Of a DNA stretch of 64,000 bases, positions 15,453 to 23,196 are shown in pieces. Below the pieces are notes generated by a model. That model was given only the letters and a program-made list of their open reading frames with translations, ran no database searches and was not told the DNA's origin. Numbering within the stretch: position 1 is the stretch's first letter; each line of letters opens with the position of its first letter. Both the position numbers and the translations under genes were made by a program. Origin of the DNA: Timonella sp031979385 (lineage in GTDB: Bacteria; Actinomycetota; Actinomycetes; Actinomycetales; Cellulomonadaceae); NCBI GenBank assembly GCA_031979385.1, contig DALZEF010000010.1:56150-120149 (forward strand). Reading direction: 5' to 3'.

Positions 15453-17936
15453 GTCTGAGAGCCTGATTCCGTCGTAGAAACGGTTGCTGTTGGACCGTGA
15501 GGATTCAACGCCATACCTACTGCGCAATTGCTGAGTCAACGCTCGAGGAGAGACCGGTTCGAGGCCTTCGCTTCGGCACCACGACTCGTAAGCTGCCCGG
15601 AGGGACGAGGTCTTGATGTGCATGTGTTGGGCGTTGGGTGAGCCGGTGTCACAGCGTTCTGCGACGAACTGTGCGACAGTGTCGTTTTCTTGCTTGTAGT
15701 CCTCTGTCGCAGCACGCACAGAAGCAGGCTCGTTGAGTCCATGAGTGAAGTAGTCGGCGGCTCCCTGGACAACCCATGCGAGGATGCCTGGGCCTTCTTC
15801 TTCGTACAGGATGTCTTCGAGGCCCTTGATTCGCTTCTCTGGCGGCACGGTGTGAATGAAGGGCAGTTGCCTGATGCGTTCCCAGAAGGCTGGTCCGCCA
15901 GTTTTGACTTCGGGCCTGTTGTTGGCATGCAGCCATATGGTGTGGGTAGGGATGAATGTGAAGGGGTCTTTGCCCATGAAGCGGGCGTTGATGGGGTCTC
16001 CACCAGTCAGAGACTTCACTTTGGCTTCCGCGAACTTGGTTCCCTGTTCGAGCTCACCGCCGATAGCAATGCGGACTCCGGAGAGTTGGGCGATGGCTGC
16101 TGGGTGGTCTTCGCGGGCTCGCTGGACGAGGAAGTCTCCCGGAATTGAGGCAGCGTAGTTGTTTGGGCCGATGCCTGCGACTTTTTGCACTGTCTCGAAG
16201 AGCACGGATTTACCGTTGCGTCCTGACCCGAAAGCAAACGGGAGAACGTGTTCGAGGACTTTACCGACGAACGAGACACCGAGGAGTCGTTGGATATAGG
16301 TGGTCAGTTCCGGGTCGCCGGCGAAGGTGTCTGCGAGAAATGCGGTCCAACGCGGTGTCGGGAGTGTGGGGTCGATCGGGACGGTCGTGGTGCGGGTGTG
16401 AAGCATTTTGGAGGACGGCGGGGTGATTTGGCCGGTGCGTAGGTTGACGACGCCGGAAGGTGTGTTCAACTCGTAGGGGTTAGCGTCGAGCGTGGTGATG
16501 TCTGCGACGATGCGGCTGTCTGATCGTGCGATTGCTGGGATAGCGTCCAGTCCTCGTTTTGACAGGCTCTTGCGTCGGTGGAGGGTTGCTTCTTTGTCAT
16601 GTCTGGGGAGATTGCGCGCTATGTCGCGGGCGAGTTCGTAGATTTCTCTGGCGGTGTCCCATTGCCAGGTGTGGCCGTTCCAGATGAGCCATTCGTCGCG
16701 TTGTGGGACGTAGCGGATGTGGTCTTTGTGGGTGTCGATGAAGCGCAGTGCGTTGCCGTCGTCGGTTTCGGTGTAGGTGGCTGGTCCGCGCTCATACGTC
16801 GTGATCGCGGCGACAGTGTTCGCAGTAGATGCAGTATTGGCAGCATTCTGTGTCGATGGTGCGGTGGTCGCAGATTGTGCAGTGGGTGCAGCAGGGTTCG
16901 TTGAAGTCGTCCATGAGGGTGTTCCGTTCAGGATGTCGTTGAAGATGGGGTCTGGGCCGGTGATGCGTTGTTGTTCGGCTCGCTGTCCGTAGCCTTTTGC
17001 GTAGAGTGCTTTGGCTGCCGCACTGTGGTCGCCACCGTGGTTGAGGAGGGCGTGGGCGCCGAGTTTGGTGTAGGGCACTTCTTGGTCGAACTCGGTGCTT
17101 GAGGTGAAGACGTAGAGGCGGTTGCGGTCGTCTGCGTGTCCGGTGGTTGCGGACAGGCCTTGGTTTTTGCCGGGGCGACGCCAGTAGCTCGTGCCGGACC
17201 CGTCGGTGTACAAGAATGTCCACCCGGCTGGTGTGAGGATGTCGGTCCAGGAGGTTTTGGCTTCGAAGTCGTCACCGGGTGTGACGCCGCCGATCCATTC
17301 GCTGTCGGTGGGTGCTGGTGCAGGCTGTGGTGCGGGTTTGATGACGGGTATGTCGAGGGTGCGCAGGACGGAGTGGAAGGCGTCGCGCTCTTCTGGGGTG
17401 AGGACTGGTGCGGTTGCTGGCCCGCCGAGGATACGCACCCAAGGTTTGCCGCTGGTGTGGTGGCGTGAGGGCCATGCGACGACTTGGCCGCCTTCACCGC
17501 GGGTTTCTGCGAGGACTTCCTTGGCCGCGTTGCGTGCGAGCTTCGTGTTTCCAGGCACCTCCATCCCTGTGAGGCGGTAGTGGAAGTGCAGGCCGCCGGA
17601 CGGCGATTGTTCGACCCATCCGGTGGTGACTTTGGTCCACACGTCTTCGAGTCCGGATGCGATGGCGAGGTCGCGTAGGGCAGGCATGTGGTGTGCTGCG
17701 CGGCCCTCGATTTCGGTAAGTTCAGCGTGTCCGGAGACGCCGCCTTGGACGATGCCGAGGTCGTAGCCGGCGGGGTCGGTGAACCATGCCTGGAGTTGGT
17801 GTTCGTCTGCGGCGTGCTGGGTGTACTGCTTCCAAGTGCTGATGGCTGGGGCTTTAGAGCCATCGGTGCGGATAGGCAGGACGGAGTAGCCGTGTGCGTG
17901 GAGTTCGAGTGCCGTGGTGAGGATGTGGGTGTTCAC
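15363..17936 (-). CDS. Primase-polymerase / D5-type replicative helicase
   Basis: 857 residues from a GTG at 17936 (MNTHILTTALELHAHGYSVL). The N-terminal ~200 residues are a prim-pol domain: GYSVLPIRTDGSKAPAI, acidic LTEIEGRA and the S-G-G-x-H motif in SPSGGLHFHYR. A Thr/Ala/Asn-rich linker follows near residues 360-400, then a D5_N-type domain and a superfamily 3 helicase with Walker A GSGRNGKS and the Walker B-like GELEQG. A winged-helix-like C-terminus follows (YESWCRSEGLEPVSPRALTQ). It makes primers and unwinds phage DNA. The final ~30 codons overlap the iteron-like repeats. Confidence 0.88.
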   Translation of the reverse strand: MNTHILTTALELHAHGYSVLPIRTDGSKAPAISTWKQYTQHAADEHQLQAWFTDPAGYDLGIVQGGVSGHAELTEIEGRAAHHMPALRDLAIASGLEDVWTKVTTGWVEQSPSGGLHFHYRLTGMEVPGNTKLARNAAKEVLAETRGEGGQVVAWPSRHHTSGKPWVRILGGPATAPVLTPEERDAFHSVLRTLDIPVIKPAPQPAPAPTDSEWIGGVTPGDDFEAKTSWTDILTPAGWTFLYTDGSGTSYWRRPGKNQGLSATTGHADDRNRLYVFTSSTEFDQEVPYTKLGAHALLNHGGDHSAAAKALYAKGYGQRAEQQRITGPDPIFNDILNGTPSWTTSTNPAAPTAQSATTAPSTQNAANTASTANTVAAITTYERGPATYTETDDGNALRFIDTHKDHIRYVPQRDEWLIWNGHTWQWDTAREIYELARDIARNLPRHDKEATLHRRKSLSKRGLDAIPAIARSDSRIVADITTLDANPYELNTPSGVVNLRTGQITPPSSKMLHTRTTTVPIDPTLPTPRWTAFLADTFAGDPELTTYIQRLLGVSFVGKVLEHVLPFAFGSGRNGKSVLFETVQKVAGIGPNNYAASIPGDFLVQRAREDHPAAIAQLSGVRIAIGGELEQGTKFAEAKVKSLTGGDPINARFMGKDPFTFIPTHTIWLHANNRPEVKTGGPAFWERIRQLPFIHTVPPEKRIKGLEDILYEEEGPGILAWVVQGAADYFTHGLNEPASVRAATEDYKQENDTVAQFVAERCDTGSPNAQHMHIKTSSLRAAYESWCRSEGLEPVSPRALTQQLRSRYGVESSRSNSNRFYDGIRLSDVTDGDSQLSPTDEEVSPPEPPEADEWWQS

Positions 17937-17992
17937 AGTGCGGCCTCGATCTTGTTGATTTTGAACTGTAAGAACATGGCAAAATAGCAACT

Positions 17993-18715
17993 ATGGATAT
18001 TGATGGTGTGATCAATGAACTTGAAGAATTCATCCGTTTTTCTGAGCGGAAAATTAGCAGCGACCCATTTGGGGGTAGATTCGAAGATGGGTTGGTTCAA
18101 CCGATCGACAAAGTAAGACAGCGAGCGGTCGTGATTGAGAAGATCCTGAACGCTGTGTTTCCGGAGTGGAAGAGAAGGTTCCAACCGGGCATCAACGATC
18201 AAGCTTTTGAAGCACAGAGACAGGGCGCTCTCGAAGCAGTTGCGTGGCTGAAGGAACAAGAACGAGTTGCTAAATTGCTTGGTGACACGGGACCGACTTT
18301 GTCTGCGAGCACGTTCCATCCGTGGGTGTGGGGTGCAGCGCAGACCTTGTGGGGTAGCGGACACTACCGGGCAGCAGTTTCTGCTGCGGCCACCTCGGTG
18401 AGTAGCTACACCCAAAGAAAACTTGAAAAGCGTGACAAGGGTGAATGGGATTTGATCACCGCGGCTTTTGCTCCGGGTGATCCAAAAGAGGGCCACCCAA
18501 AATTGAGACTCTGCGACAGCGACGGTAGTCAGAGTTTCACTAGCCTTCATGAGGGGGTGGGTTTCTTCGCGAAAGGTGTCTACAAGGGGATACGGAATCC
18601 AGCCAGCCATAAGAATCTCCCTGAGCTGAGTGAAACTGAAGCGTTGGAGCAGTTGGCTGCGTTTAGTTTGTTGGCACGTTGGATTGATGAAGCTGAGGTT
18701 GTTCGGGCGGTGTGA
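17993..18715 (+). CDS. TIGR02391 / Hypoth_Ymh family protein, HEPN-like cargo gene
   Basis: 240 residues. The C-terminal domain, from about GDTGPTLSASTFHPWVWGAA, matches the TIGR02391 (Ymh) family: HPWVW...LWGSGHYRAAVSAA and then the conserved GIRNPASHKNLPE, an R-N-x-x-x-H HEPN signature, and a final helix LLARWIDEAEVV. The N-terminal half is helical. Family members are often near restriction or abortive-infection genes. It is the only plus-strand gene between replication genes, diverges from the primase gene, and ends at a strong terminator at 18815-18845, so it is an independent unit expressed apart from the phage operons. Confidence 0.75.
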   Translation: MDIDGVINELEEFIRFSERKISSDPFGGRFEDGLVQPIDKVRQRAVVIEKILNAVFPEWKRRFQPGINDQAFEAQRQGALEAVAWLKEQERVAKLLGDTGPTLSASTFHPWVWGAAQTLWGSGHYRAAVSAAATSVSSYTQRKLEKRDKGEWDLITAAFAPGDPKEGHPKLRLCDSDGSQSFTSLHEGVGFFAKGVYKGIRNPASHKNLPELSETEALEQLAAFSLLARWIDEAEVVRAV

Positions 18716-18814
18716 CAACGTGCATCCCTTCAGGTGATGTGTCTGGTGGTTTTGGATGGTGCCCACGGCCCTGACGTGATCGGGCTGCACCGCGTGGTGG
18801 CGTGGACTTTGTGG

Positions 18815-18850
18815 GGTGGGGACACGAGGGAAGCGTGTCCCCACCACGGT
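18815..18850 (+). terminator. Intrinsic terminator between convergent genes
   Basis: A perfect 12-bp stem, GGTGGGGACACG at 18815-18826 and its complement at 18834-18845, has a seven-base loop. The plus strand continues ACGGTTTTGG. It closes the TIGR02391-family gene and may also stop transcripts coming from the minus side. Confidence 0.75.
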
Positions 18851-18857
18851 TTTGGGG

Positions 18858-19739
18858 TTAGGCTGCTGCCCGTAGTTGGGCGATGACCGCTGGGTCAAGA
18901 CCGGTCGCTTGTGCGATCAGCTCGTCTGGCTGTCCGACGGCGATGAGGCTGCGGGCCACGTCTGCCGGGTTCTGAGCCGCCTGCTGTGGTGCGGCTGGTG
19001 CCGCCTGCTGCTGCTGGACGGGCTGAGCGACCGGTGTTGCGTGGACTGGCTGGTCAGGCTGTGGCGCTTGCGGCAATCGCGCCTGCTGGATGGGTGCAGG
19101 CTGGCCTTGTGGCTGTTGGAACTGTCCCTGCTGCTGCGGGTAACCGTGCTGTTGTGGAGCCGGTGGGGCTGGTGGTGTTGGCTGCTGTGGCTGTCCGGTC
19201 GCCCACGTCGGTGCTGGACCCTGGTTCTGCCCAAACTGCTGCGGCTGCTGTTGGACGGGCGACTGGGTGTACTGCTGCTGCCCACCGAAACTCTGGTCGA
19301 GACCGGCGTTGACCGGCTGAATCTGGTAGGCGTACACCTTGGTCGGTGAGCCCTGCTGTGAAGGGATTTCGCCGGTGTACGCGGCGGTGAAGATGTTTCC
19401 CTGCGCGAGAGCCTGCGACGCTGTCGCTGTTGGCCCGCACGCATTTTGCACAGCCTGCTTGAACGCCTTGGATTGCTCACCCCACGTCTTGATGTAGATG
19501 GTGCGGTGGCCGTTGTCATCCGGTGTGGTCTGCAGATTTGAGGCGATGGTGACAGCTAGGAGCATTTTTGGGCGCCCGTCATCCCAGGTTTCTAGCTGCT
19601 TGGTCACAAAGTCTGTGGCCTGTATCGGTGATGCGGAGATGATGGGTCCGCTGATCTGCGAGCCGACTGGGGTGTCTCGTGTGAAGAACGAGGGTGCACC
19701 GGAGGAAAACAGGGCGTCGATGTCGTTGGAAATGGTCAT
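18858..19739 (-). CDS. Putative ssDNA-binding/OB-fold protein with long Gln/Pro-rich tail
   Basis: 293 residues. The first ~130 look like a compact beta domain (SGPIISASPIQATDFVTKQL, then KMLLAVTIASNLQTTPDDNG and KTWGEQSKAFKQAV), in the style of phage single-strand-binding or recombination mediators. Residues 150-265 are Gln/Pro-rich, resembling the disordered tail of SSB proteins. The C-terminus forms a short helix (DELIAQATGLDPAVIAQLRA). It sits immediately downstream of the nuclease gene, consistent with replication/recombination. The SSB reading is an inference; no diagnostic motif is visible. Confidence 0.5.
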   Translation of the reverse strand: MTISNDIDALFSSGAPSFFTRDTPVGSQISGPIISASPIQATDFVTKQLETWDDGRPKMLLAVTIASNLQTTPDDNGHRTIYIKTWGEQSKAFKQAVQNACGPTATASQALAQGNIFTAAYTGEIPSQQGSPTKVYAYQIQPVNAGLDQSFGGQQQYTQSPVQQQPQQFGQNQGPAPTWATGQPQQPTPPAPPAPQQHGYPQQQGQFQQPQGQPAPIQQARLPQAPQPDQPVHATPVAQPVQQQQAAPAAPQQAAQNPADVARSLIAVGQPDELIAQATGLDPAVIAQLRAAA

Positions 19740-19753
19740 GATTCTGGGTTCCT

Positions 19754-20569
19754 TTACAAGCTGGAGAGATCAAAGAATTGGTCTCGTGGTCGTGAGGGTG
19801 GTGCGTCCGCAAAGCGGGCGCAGTCATAGCAGTGGGAGTCACGGGCTAGGCCTGTGATCCAGGTGTCGCGGGCCTCAATTGAGATGGATTCGAGGACCGT
19901 GAGGTTGAGTGCGAGGTTGTTTGCCCGTTCGAGGACGTGTTCAGCGCGAGTGCGGTCGTGCGGGGCTGTCCACCAGACCGCAGAGTCGAGGCTGACGGCG
20001 TTCCTGGGCAGGTAGGCGATGGCAACGTGGTCAATGCGGATCCCGGCATCGTTCCAGCCTTTGGCGTACAGGTCTGCTTGAGCGTGGTAGACCGGGGATG
20101 GCCCGGATTTGGCTTGCTTGAGGGTGGATGCACCGACGATCTTCCAGTCCACGGTCATCCCCGCTTCGAGATCCACGAGATCGGTACTCCCCCAAATCTC
20201 TTGCCCGCCAACTGTGCCGACCATGGTTTTTTGTTCCATGAGGTAGCGCAAGGGTTTGCCGTCGGCTTCGAGCTGGAAATTCCGTTCAACGAAGACGGCT
20301 TCGAGTTTTTCGTGGACAGAGGTTCCGATGTACGGGAGCCATGGCACGCCACGCTCACTCTGCACCCATCCCGCCAACTTCGCTGCCAGACAGTGATCGC
20401 ACGGCGTTCCGAGTTCGGATGGACCGATGCGCTTTTGCAAGGAACGGGGCTGGTGGGTGATCGCATGTTCGATGACGTGGCGTGCCTGCTTGAGTGACGC
20501 CACCGGATCCAAGCCCAAGAACGGGGCATGGGTTTGGCGGATGTACTCAGGCGTAAAGGTGCGGCTCAC
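19754..20569 (-). CDS. Cas4/RecB-like Fe-S exonuclease
   Basis: 271 residues. PD-(D/E)XK motifs are visible in order: GTSVHEKLEAVF (motif I His), WGSTDLVDLEAGMTVDWKIV (D ... D-x-K), and YHAQADLYAKGW (the Q-x-x-x-Y-type motif). Cysteines at CDHC near residue 57 and HCYDC near residue 248 bracket the domain as in Cas4 and AddB, which hold a 4Fe-4S cluster. It probably processes DNA ends in phage replication or recombination. It overlaps the upstream gene by four bases and is followed by the SSB-like gene. Confidence 0.8.
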   Translation of the reverse strand: MSRTFTPEYIRQTHAPFLGLDPVASLKQARHVIEHAITHQPRSLQKRIGPSELGTPCDHCLAAKLAGWVQSERGVPWLPYIGTSVHEKLEAVFVERNFQLEADGKPLRYLMEQKTMVGTVGGQEIWGSTDLVDLEAGMTVDWKIVGASTLKQAKSGPSPVYHAQADLYAKGWNDAGIRIDHVAIAYLPRNAVSLDSAVWWTAPHDRTRAEHVLERANNLALNLTVLESISIEARDTWITGLARDSHCYDCARFADAPPSRPRDQFFDLSSL

Positions 20570-20937
20570 TTAAACGTCACCGTCGCTGCGCCCACGTCGT
20601 AGAAGCCTTCGAGCGCGACGGGAGCGAAGTTCGCTTTCACCGCGTTGGTGTCGATCGCTGTCTTGTACAACTGCGGGTATTGATCTGCTGGGTAGGCTTT
20701 CGTGAGCCGTGTGGAGGACAGTCGGCGGGTGCCTTCACGCACTTGGACCTTGTGTTCCCCGATGGCGTGGGTGCCGGAGCCAAGATCGGTGACCAGGATC
20801 GTCTTGATCGTGTCCAGGCGTTCCTTGATGGCTTCTTGTTCGGCTTGGAGTTTGACGGCTTCACGCACGAGTTGTTCGCGGCGAATAGTCGCTTCCGGTG
20901 CTTGTGGAGCCTGCTCGGTTGTGGTTGGGGTGGTCAT
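20566..20937 (-). CDS. Phage early protein of unknown function (coiled coil)
   Basis: 123 residues. A Glu/Gln-rich helix (LVREAVKLQAEQEAIKERLD) near the N-terminus is followed by a beta section (GTHAIGEHKVQVREGTRRLS) and a C-terminal strand. This architecture recurs in actinophage genes beside the RecB-like nuclease; it is comparable to Gp157-type proteins, but I cannot assign the family firmly. Four-base overlaps at both ends show it is co-translated with the nuclease and with the small HTH gene. Confidence 0.55.
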   Translation of the reverse strand: MTTPTTTEQAPQAPEATIRREQLVREAVKLQAEQEAIKERLDTIKTILVTDLGSGTHAIGEHKVQVREGTRRLSSTRLTKAYPADQYPQLYKTAIDTNAVKANFAPVALEGFYDVGAATVTFK

Positions 20938-21152
20938 GCTGGTTCCTTCTTCCTTACTGGTGTGGCGTGGTACCTGATGGATTCGTAGAGCTTCTGAAAT
21001 GTGCGGGCGATGTCTGTTCGCCCGTGACGGGCCGCAAGCCGTGCGATTGCTTCGGGTGTGCGGCCTACACGGTCAGCGATGCGGTGTGGTGCTTCACCGC
21101 TCTCGAGCATCCAGTCGATGTCCTCAAACAGGTCACGAGTGGCTGTTCGCAT
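20934..21152 (-). CDS. Small helix-turn-helix protein
   Basis: 72 residues. ESGEAPHRIADRVGRTPEAI followed by ARLAARHGR is a resolvase/homeodomain-type HTH that would bind DNA. The basic C-terminus (YHATPVRKKEPA) is short. It overlaps the neighbouring early genes by 20 and 4 bases. It might regulate phage transcription or help replication; the sequence does not tell which. Confidence 0.6.
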   Translation of the reverse strand: MRTATRDLFEDIDWMLESGEAPHRIADRVGRTPEAIARLAARHGRTDIARTFQKLYESIRYHATPVRKKEPA

Positions 21153-21585
21153 GGACGGGGGCTGTTCGATGCTGGTGACGGTGGTACTTGGCTTGCTCGT
21201 CGAGGTAAGCGCGGATCGTGCCCGCCATGGTCCACTCGCAGTGGTGGCACCTGGCTTCGTACCCTTTGGCGAGCTCGGTGATTGGTGCTCGCGGGTTGGG
21301 GACGTGCATGATGTGCGGTGGTGTTGGCTGTCGCACGTCGCTGACGGGTGCCGACTGGGTGGACTTGTCGCCGTAGCCGTCTTGGAAGACGGGGAACAAA
21401 CCGATGGCGAGAGAAGGTGCTGCCTGGAATTGCGGGAACGTCAGTACTACAGGGCTGTGCAACGGGTCGGTGCCGTCGTGGAAGCCGATGAGCTTGATGT
21501 GTGAGCGGGTTCCGTTTGCGGCGACCTGCTGCCCGGTGGTGGCGTCGATGTGAACGTTCGTGGGCTGTAGGACGTAGGTGCTCAT
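21133..21585 (-). CDS. Phage early protein of unknown function
   Basis: 150 residues, beginning MSTYVLQPTNVHIDATTGQQ. A beta-rich N-terminal part is followed by CHHCEWTMAGTIRAYLDEQA, one Cys/His pair before a helix, and a His-rich end (KYHRHQHRTAPVHANSHS), which may bind metal. It overlaps the genes on either side by 20 and 4 bases. No family recognised. Confidence 0.5.
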   Translation of the reverse strand: MSTYVLQPTNVHIDATTGQQVAANGTRSHIKLIGFHDGTDPLHSPVVLTFPQFQAAPSLAIGLFPVFQDGYGDKSTQSAPVSDVRQPTPPHIMHVPNPRAPITELAKGYEARCHHCEWTMAGTIRAYLDEQAKYHRHQHRTAPVHANSHS

Positions 21586-21911
21586 GCGGGCACCACCTGT
21601 GCGAGCGTGAAGCCCTGGATTTCGTCTGGGCCTACCCAGTGGCAGCCGTCCACGCTGTTGGCACGGTCTACAAGGATTTGGTAGCCGCCCACGGTTTCGT
21701 TGTAGACCGCCGGTAGAGCGCAGTCGTGCCCGTGCATGCGGGTGATCAGGATGATCGTGTTGTGCACGGTGGGTACCTGGTCTCCGTGATGTTTGCCGGC
21801 GGGTTCTGGTCTGGCACTGTTGAGGACGCCGACGCTGATTGCGAGAGCGAGCATGTCCAGTTCGTCGATGAGTTCGTCTACTGGGCTTTTCGGGTTTGTT
21901 GGGGCAGTCAT
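21582..21911 (-). CDS. Phage early protein of unknown function
   Basis: 109 residues from the ATG at 21911, chosen because AAGGAAA lies upstream and the longer frame is low complexity. A helical N-terminus (SPVDELIDELDMLALAISVG) precedes a beta section (PTVHNTIILITRMHGHDCAL). Its end overlaps the next start by four bases. It is the first gene after the excisionase-like gene, separated by 73 bases. No family recognised. Confidence 0.5.
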   Translation of the reverse strand: MTAPTNPKSPVDELIDELDMLALAISVGVLNSARPEPAGKHHGDQVPTVHNTIILITRMHGHDCALPAVYNETVGGYQILVDRANSVDGCHWVGPDEIQGFTLAQVVPA

Positions 21912-21984
21912 TTGGTAAGGTTTCCTTTCAAGGACGTTGTGTTCTTTTCGAAGTGAAGGCTCTGTTGCTTGCAGGCGAGGGCCT

Positions 21985-22209
21985 TCACTTTTTTGCTTCT
22001 GGGTTCCAGACCCGGGTTTCCCATTCGGGCTGGTCTCTGGCCCACTCTTCGAGGTCTTCACGCAGGAAACCTCGCTTCGAGCCGAGTTGCTTGGGTGTGA
22101 TGTCCCCGCGTGCCTGCAAAGCCTGCAAAGTACGCGGCGAGATACCCAAATACGCGGCTGCTTCGCGTGCGTTCATGACGAACGGCGGATACATGGTGGA
22201 CTGGCTCAT
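21985..22209 (-). CDS. Excisionase-like winged HTH protein
   Basis: 74 residues; the ATG at 22209 overlaps the stop of the Cro-like gene. It contains the HTH_17/excisionase pattern: FVMNAREAAAYLGISPRTLQ, a conserved turn, and LGSKRGFLREDLEEWARD. Such proteins act as Xis, directing the integrase towards excision, or as small repressors. As second gene of the rightward-switch operon its expression coincides with induction, which favours Xis. Confidence 0.7.
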   Translation of the reverse strand: MSQSTMYPPFVMNAREAAAYLGISPRTLQALQARGDITPKQLGSKRGFLREDLEEWARDQPEWETRVWNPEAKK

Positions 22210-22457
22210 CAGGCAGCCACCACTCTTCTCGTGTCCCGCGAGACAGTGGACAGCCTGGGCACGAAAAGGGCCTGGACTGGCACGTCGAGAACTCGAGCGA
22301 TTTCCTTGGCTGTTGCTACCCGACAAGAGTTTCGTGCGCCGGAGTGCAGGTGCCCGACCGTCGATTTTGAAACCCCGGCAAGATCTGCGACTCGTTGAAT
22401 GCTGAGTCCGCGGAAAGCCATGTACGTGCGGAGCGCGCTTGCGCTTACCAGTCGCAC
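22209..22457 (-). CDS. Cro-like helix-turn-helix regulator
   Basis: 82 residues from the GTG at 22457, six bases after AGGAGG. HTH_3 fold: LRTYMAFRGLSIQRVADLAG followed by VSKSTVGHLHSGARNSCRVA and a DNA-binding-family ending (TAKEIARVLDVPVQALFVPR). It is the first gene of the leftward early operon and faces the repressor gene across the operator region, so it likely acts as Cro, favouring lytic growth. Confidence 0.75.
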   Translation of the reverse strand: MRLVSASALRTYMAFRGLSIQRVADLAGVSKSTVGHLHSGARNSCRVATAKEIARVLDVPVQALFVPRLSTVSRDTRRVVAA

Positions 22458-22515
22458 ATCTAGCCTCCTTTCAAGTGTTCTCACTTCACATACCTCCAAT
22501 GTAGATGATTGTCTT

Positions 22516-22637
22516 CTGTCATGCAAGACAGTAGACGGATGTGTCTACAAAGTCAAGAAGCGCTTTTACGCCTTTTTCTTGGTGTTTGCTGGAAAATGAG
22601 GCTTGTTATCCCCGAACGTGTAGACGAAACGTCTACA
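22516..22637. promoter_or_regulatory. Operator region of the lysis-lysogeny switch
   Basis: Two inverted repeats share the arms GTAGAC/GTCTAC: at 22531-22548 with a six-base spacer (GTAGACGGATGTGTCTAC), and at 22619-22637 (TGTAGACGAAACGTCTACA), where the arms extend to eight bases. A related palindrome, CTGTC-N6-GACAG, is at 22516-22531. The first lies inside the predicted promoter of the Cro-like operon and the other upstream of the repressor gene, as expected for operators bound by the repressor and Cro. Confidence 0.75.
22528..22556 (-). promoter_or_regulatory. Predicted sigma-70-type promoter of the early (Cro) operon
   Basis: On the minus strand TTGACT (plus-strand bases 22551-22556), a 17-base spacer and TACTGT (22528-22533) form a near-consensus promoter. 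The operator GTAGAC-N6-GTCTAC fills the spacer, so repressor bound there would block RNA polymerase. Confidence 0.7.
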
Positions 22638-22680
22638 GTAGGAGTGGCGTTGCGATCACTTTACGATGGAGATTATGTAG

Positions 22681-23196
22681 ATGAGCACTACGATCCCTGA
22701 GCCTTGGCGTGGACTACTTACCCAGCGAGGCATCTCATCTATTCGCGGACTTAGTCGTGTGTCTGGACTCTCGGTCGAAGCTACACGACGAGTACTCCAA
22801 GGTAAGTCCACGCCCAAAGTGGAAACCATCCGTGCGCTGGCACAGGGCCTTAACGTTCCTGTATCTGAAATTGAGCGCAGACTGGGAACTCAAGAGCCCT
22901 CAGATCTTCCTCCCTATGTGCCACCCTCAGAGTCTGCGAGGCTGGACCAGCGGCAGCGTGAAGCCGTGGACGAACTCATCCGACTCCTCGCGTTCGGAAG
23001 CCAGCATTCAATTACGGATTCCCACGGCGAAAATGGTGATGATGAGATCGAGGAAGTGGACTCGTCAGCCGATATAGATTTTGAGCAGCCAAGGGACCCT
23101 ACCTACGAGTATCAGGACGAGTACGACCTCGTAGCCGACGACGCTGACGGCTACTCGCATGAAGACGAAGACGAACTACGAGAGATGGAACCGTGA
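22681..23196 (+). CDS. CI-type phage repressor (HTH protein)
   Basis: 171 residues. The N-terminal HTH (GISSIRGLSRVSGLSVEATR and then RVLQGKSTPKVETIRALAQG) is followed by a section with a coiled coil (ARLDQRQREAVDELIRLLAF) and a highly acidic C-terminal tail (about residues 115-171). There is no S24 peptidase domain, so it is not self-cleaving; the ImmA-type protease gene at 26835 is a candidate for its inactivation. It is divergent from the Cro-like gene and overlaps the next gene by four bases, so the secreted protein downstream is expressed with it in the lysogen. Confidence 0.75.
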   Translation: MSTTIPEPWRGLLTQRGISSIRGLSRVSGLSVEATRRVLQGKSTPKVETIRALAQGLNVPVSEIERRLGTQEPSDLPPYVPPSESARLDQRQREAVDELIRLLAFGSQHSITDSHGENGDDEIEEVDSSADIDFEQPRDPTYEYQDEYDLVADDADGYSHEDEDELREMEP

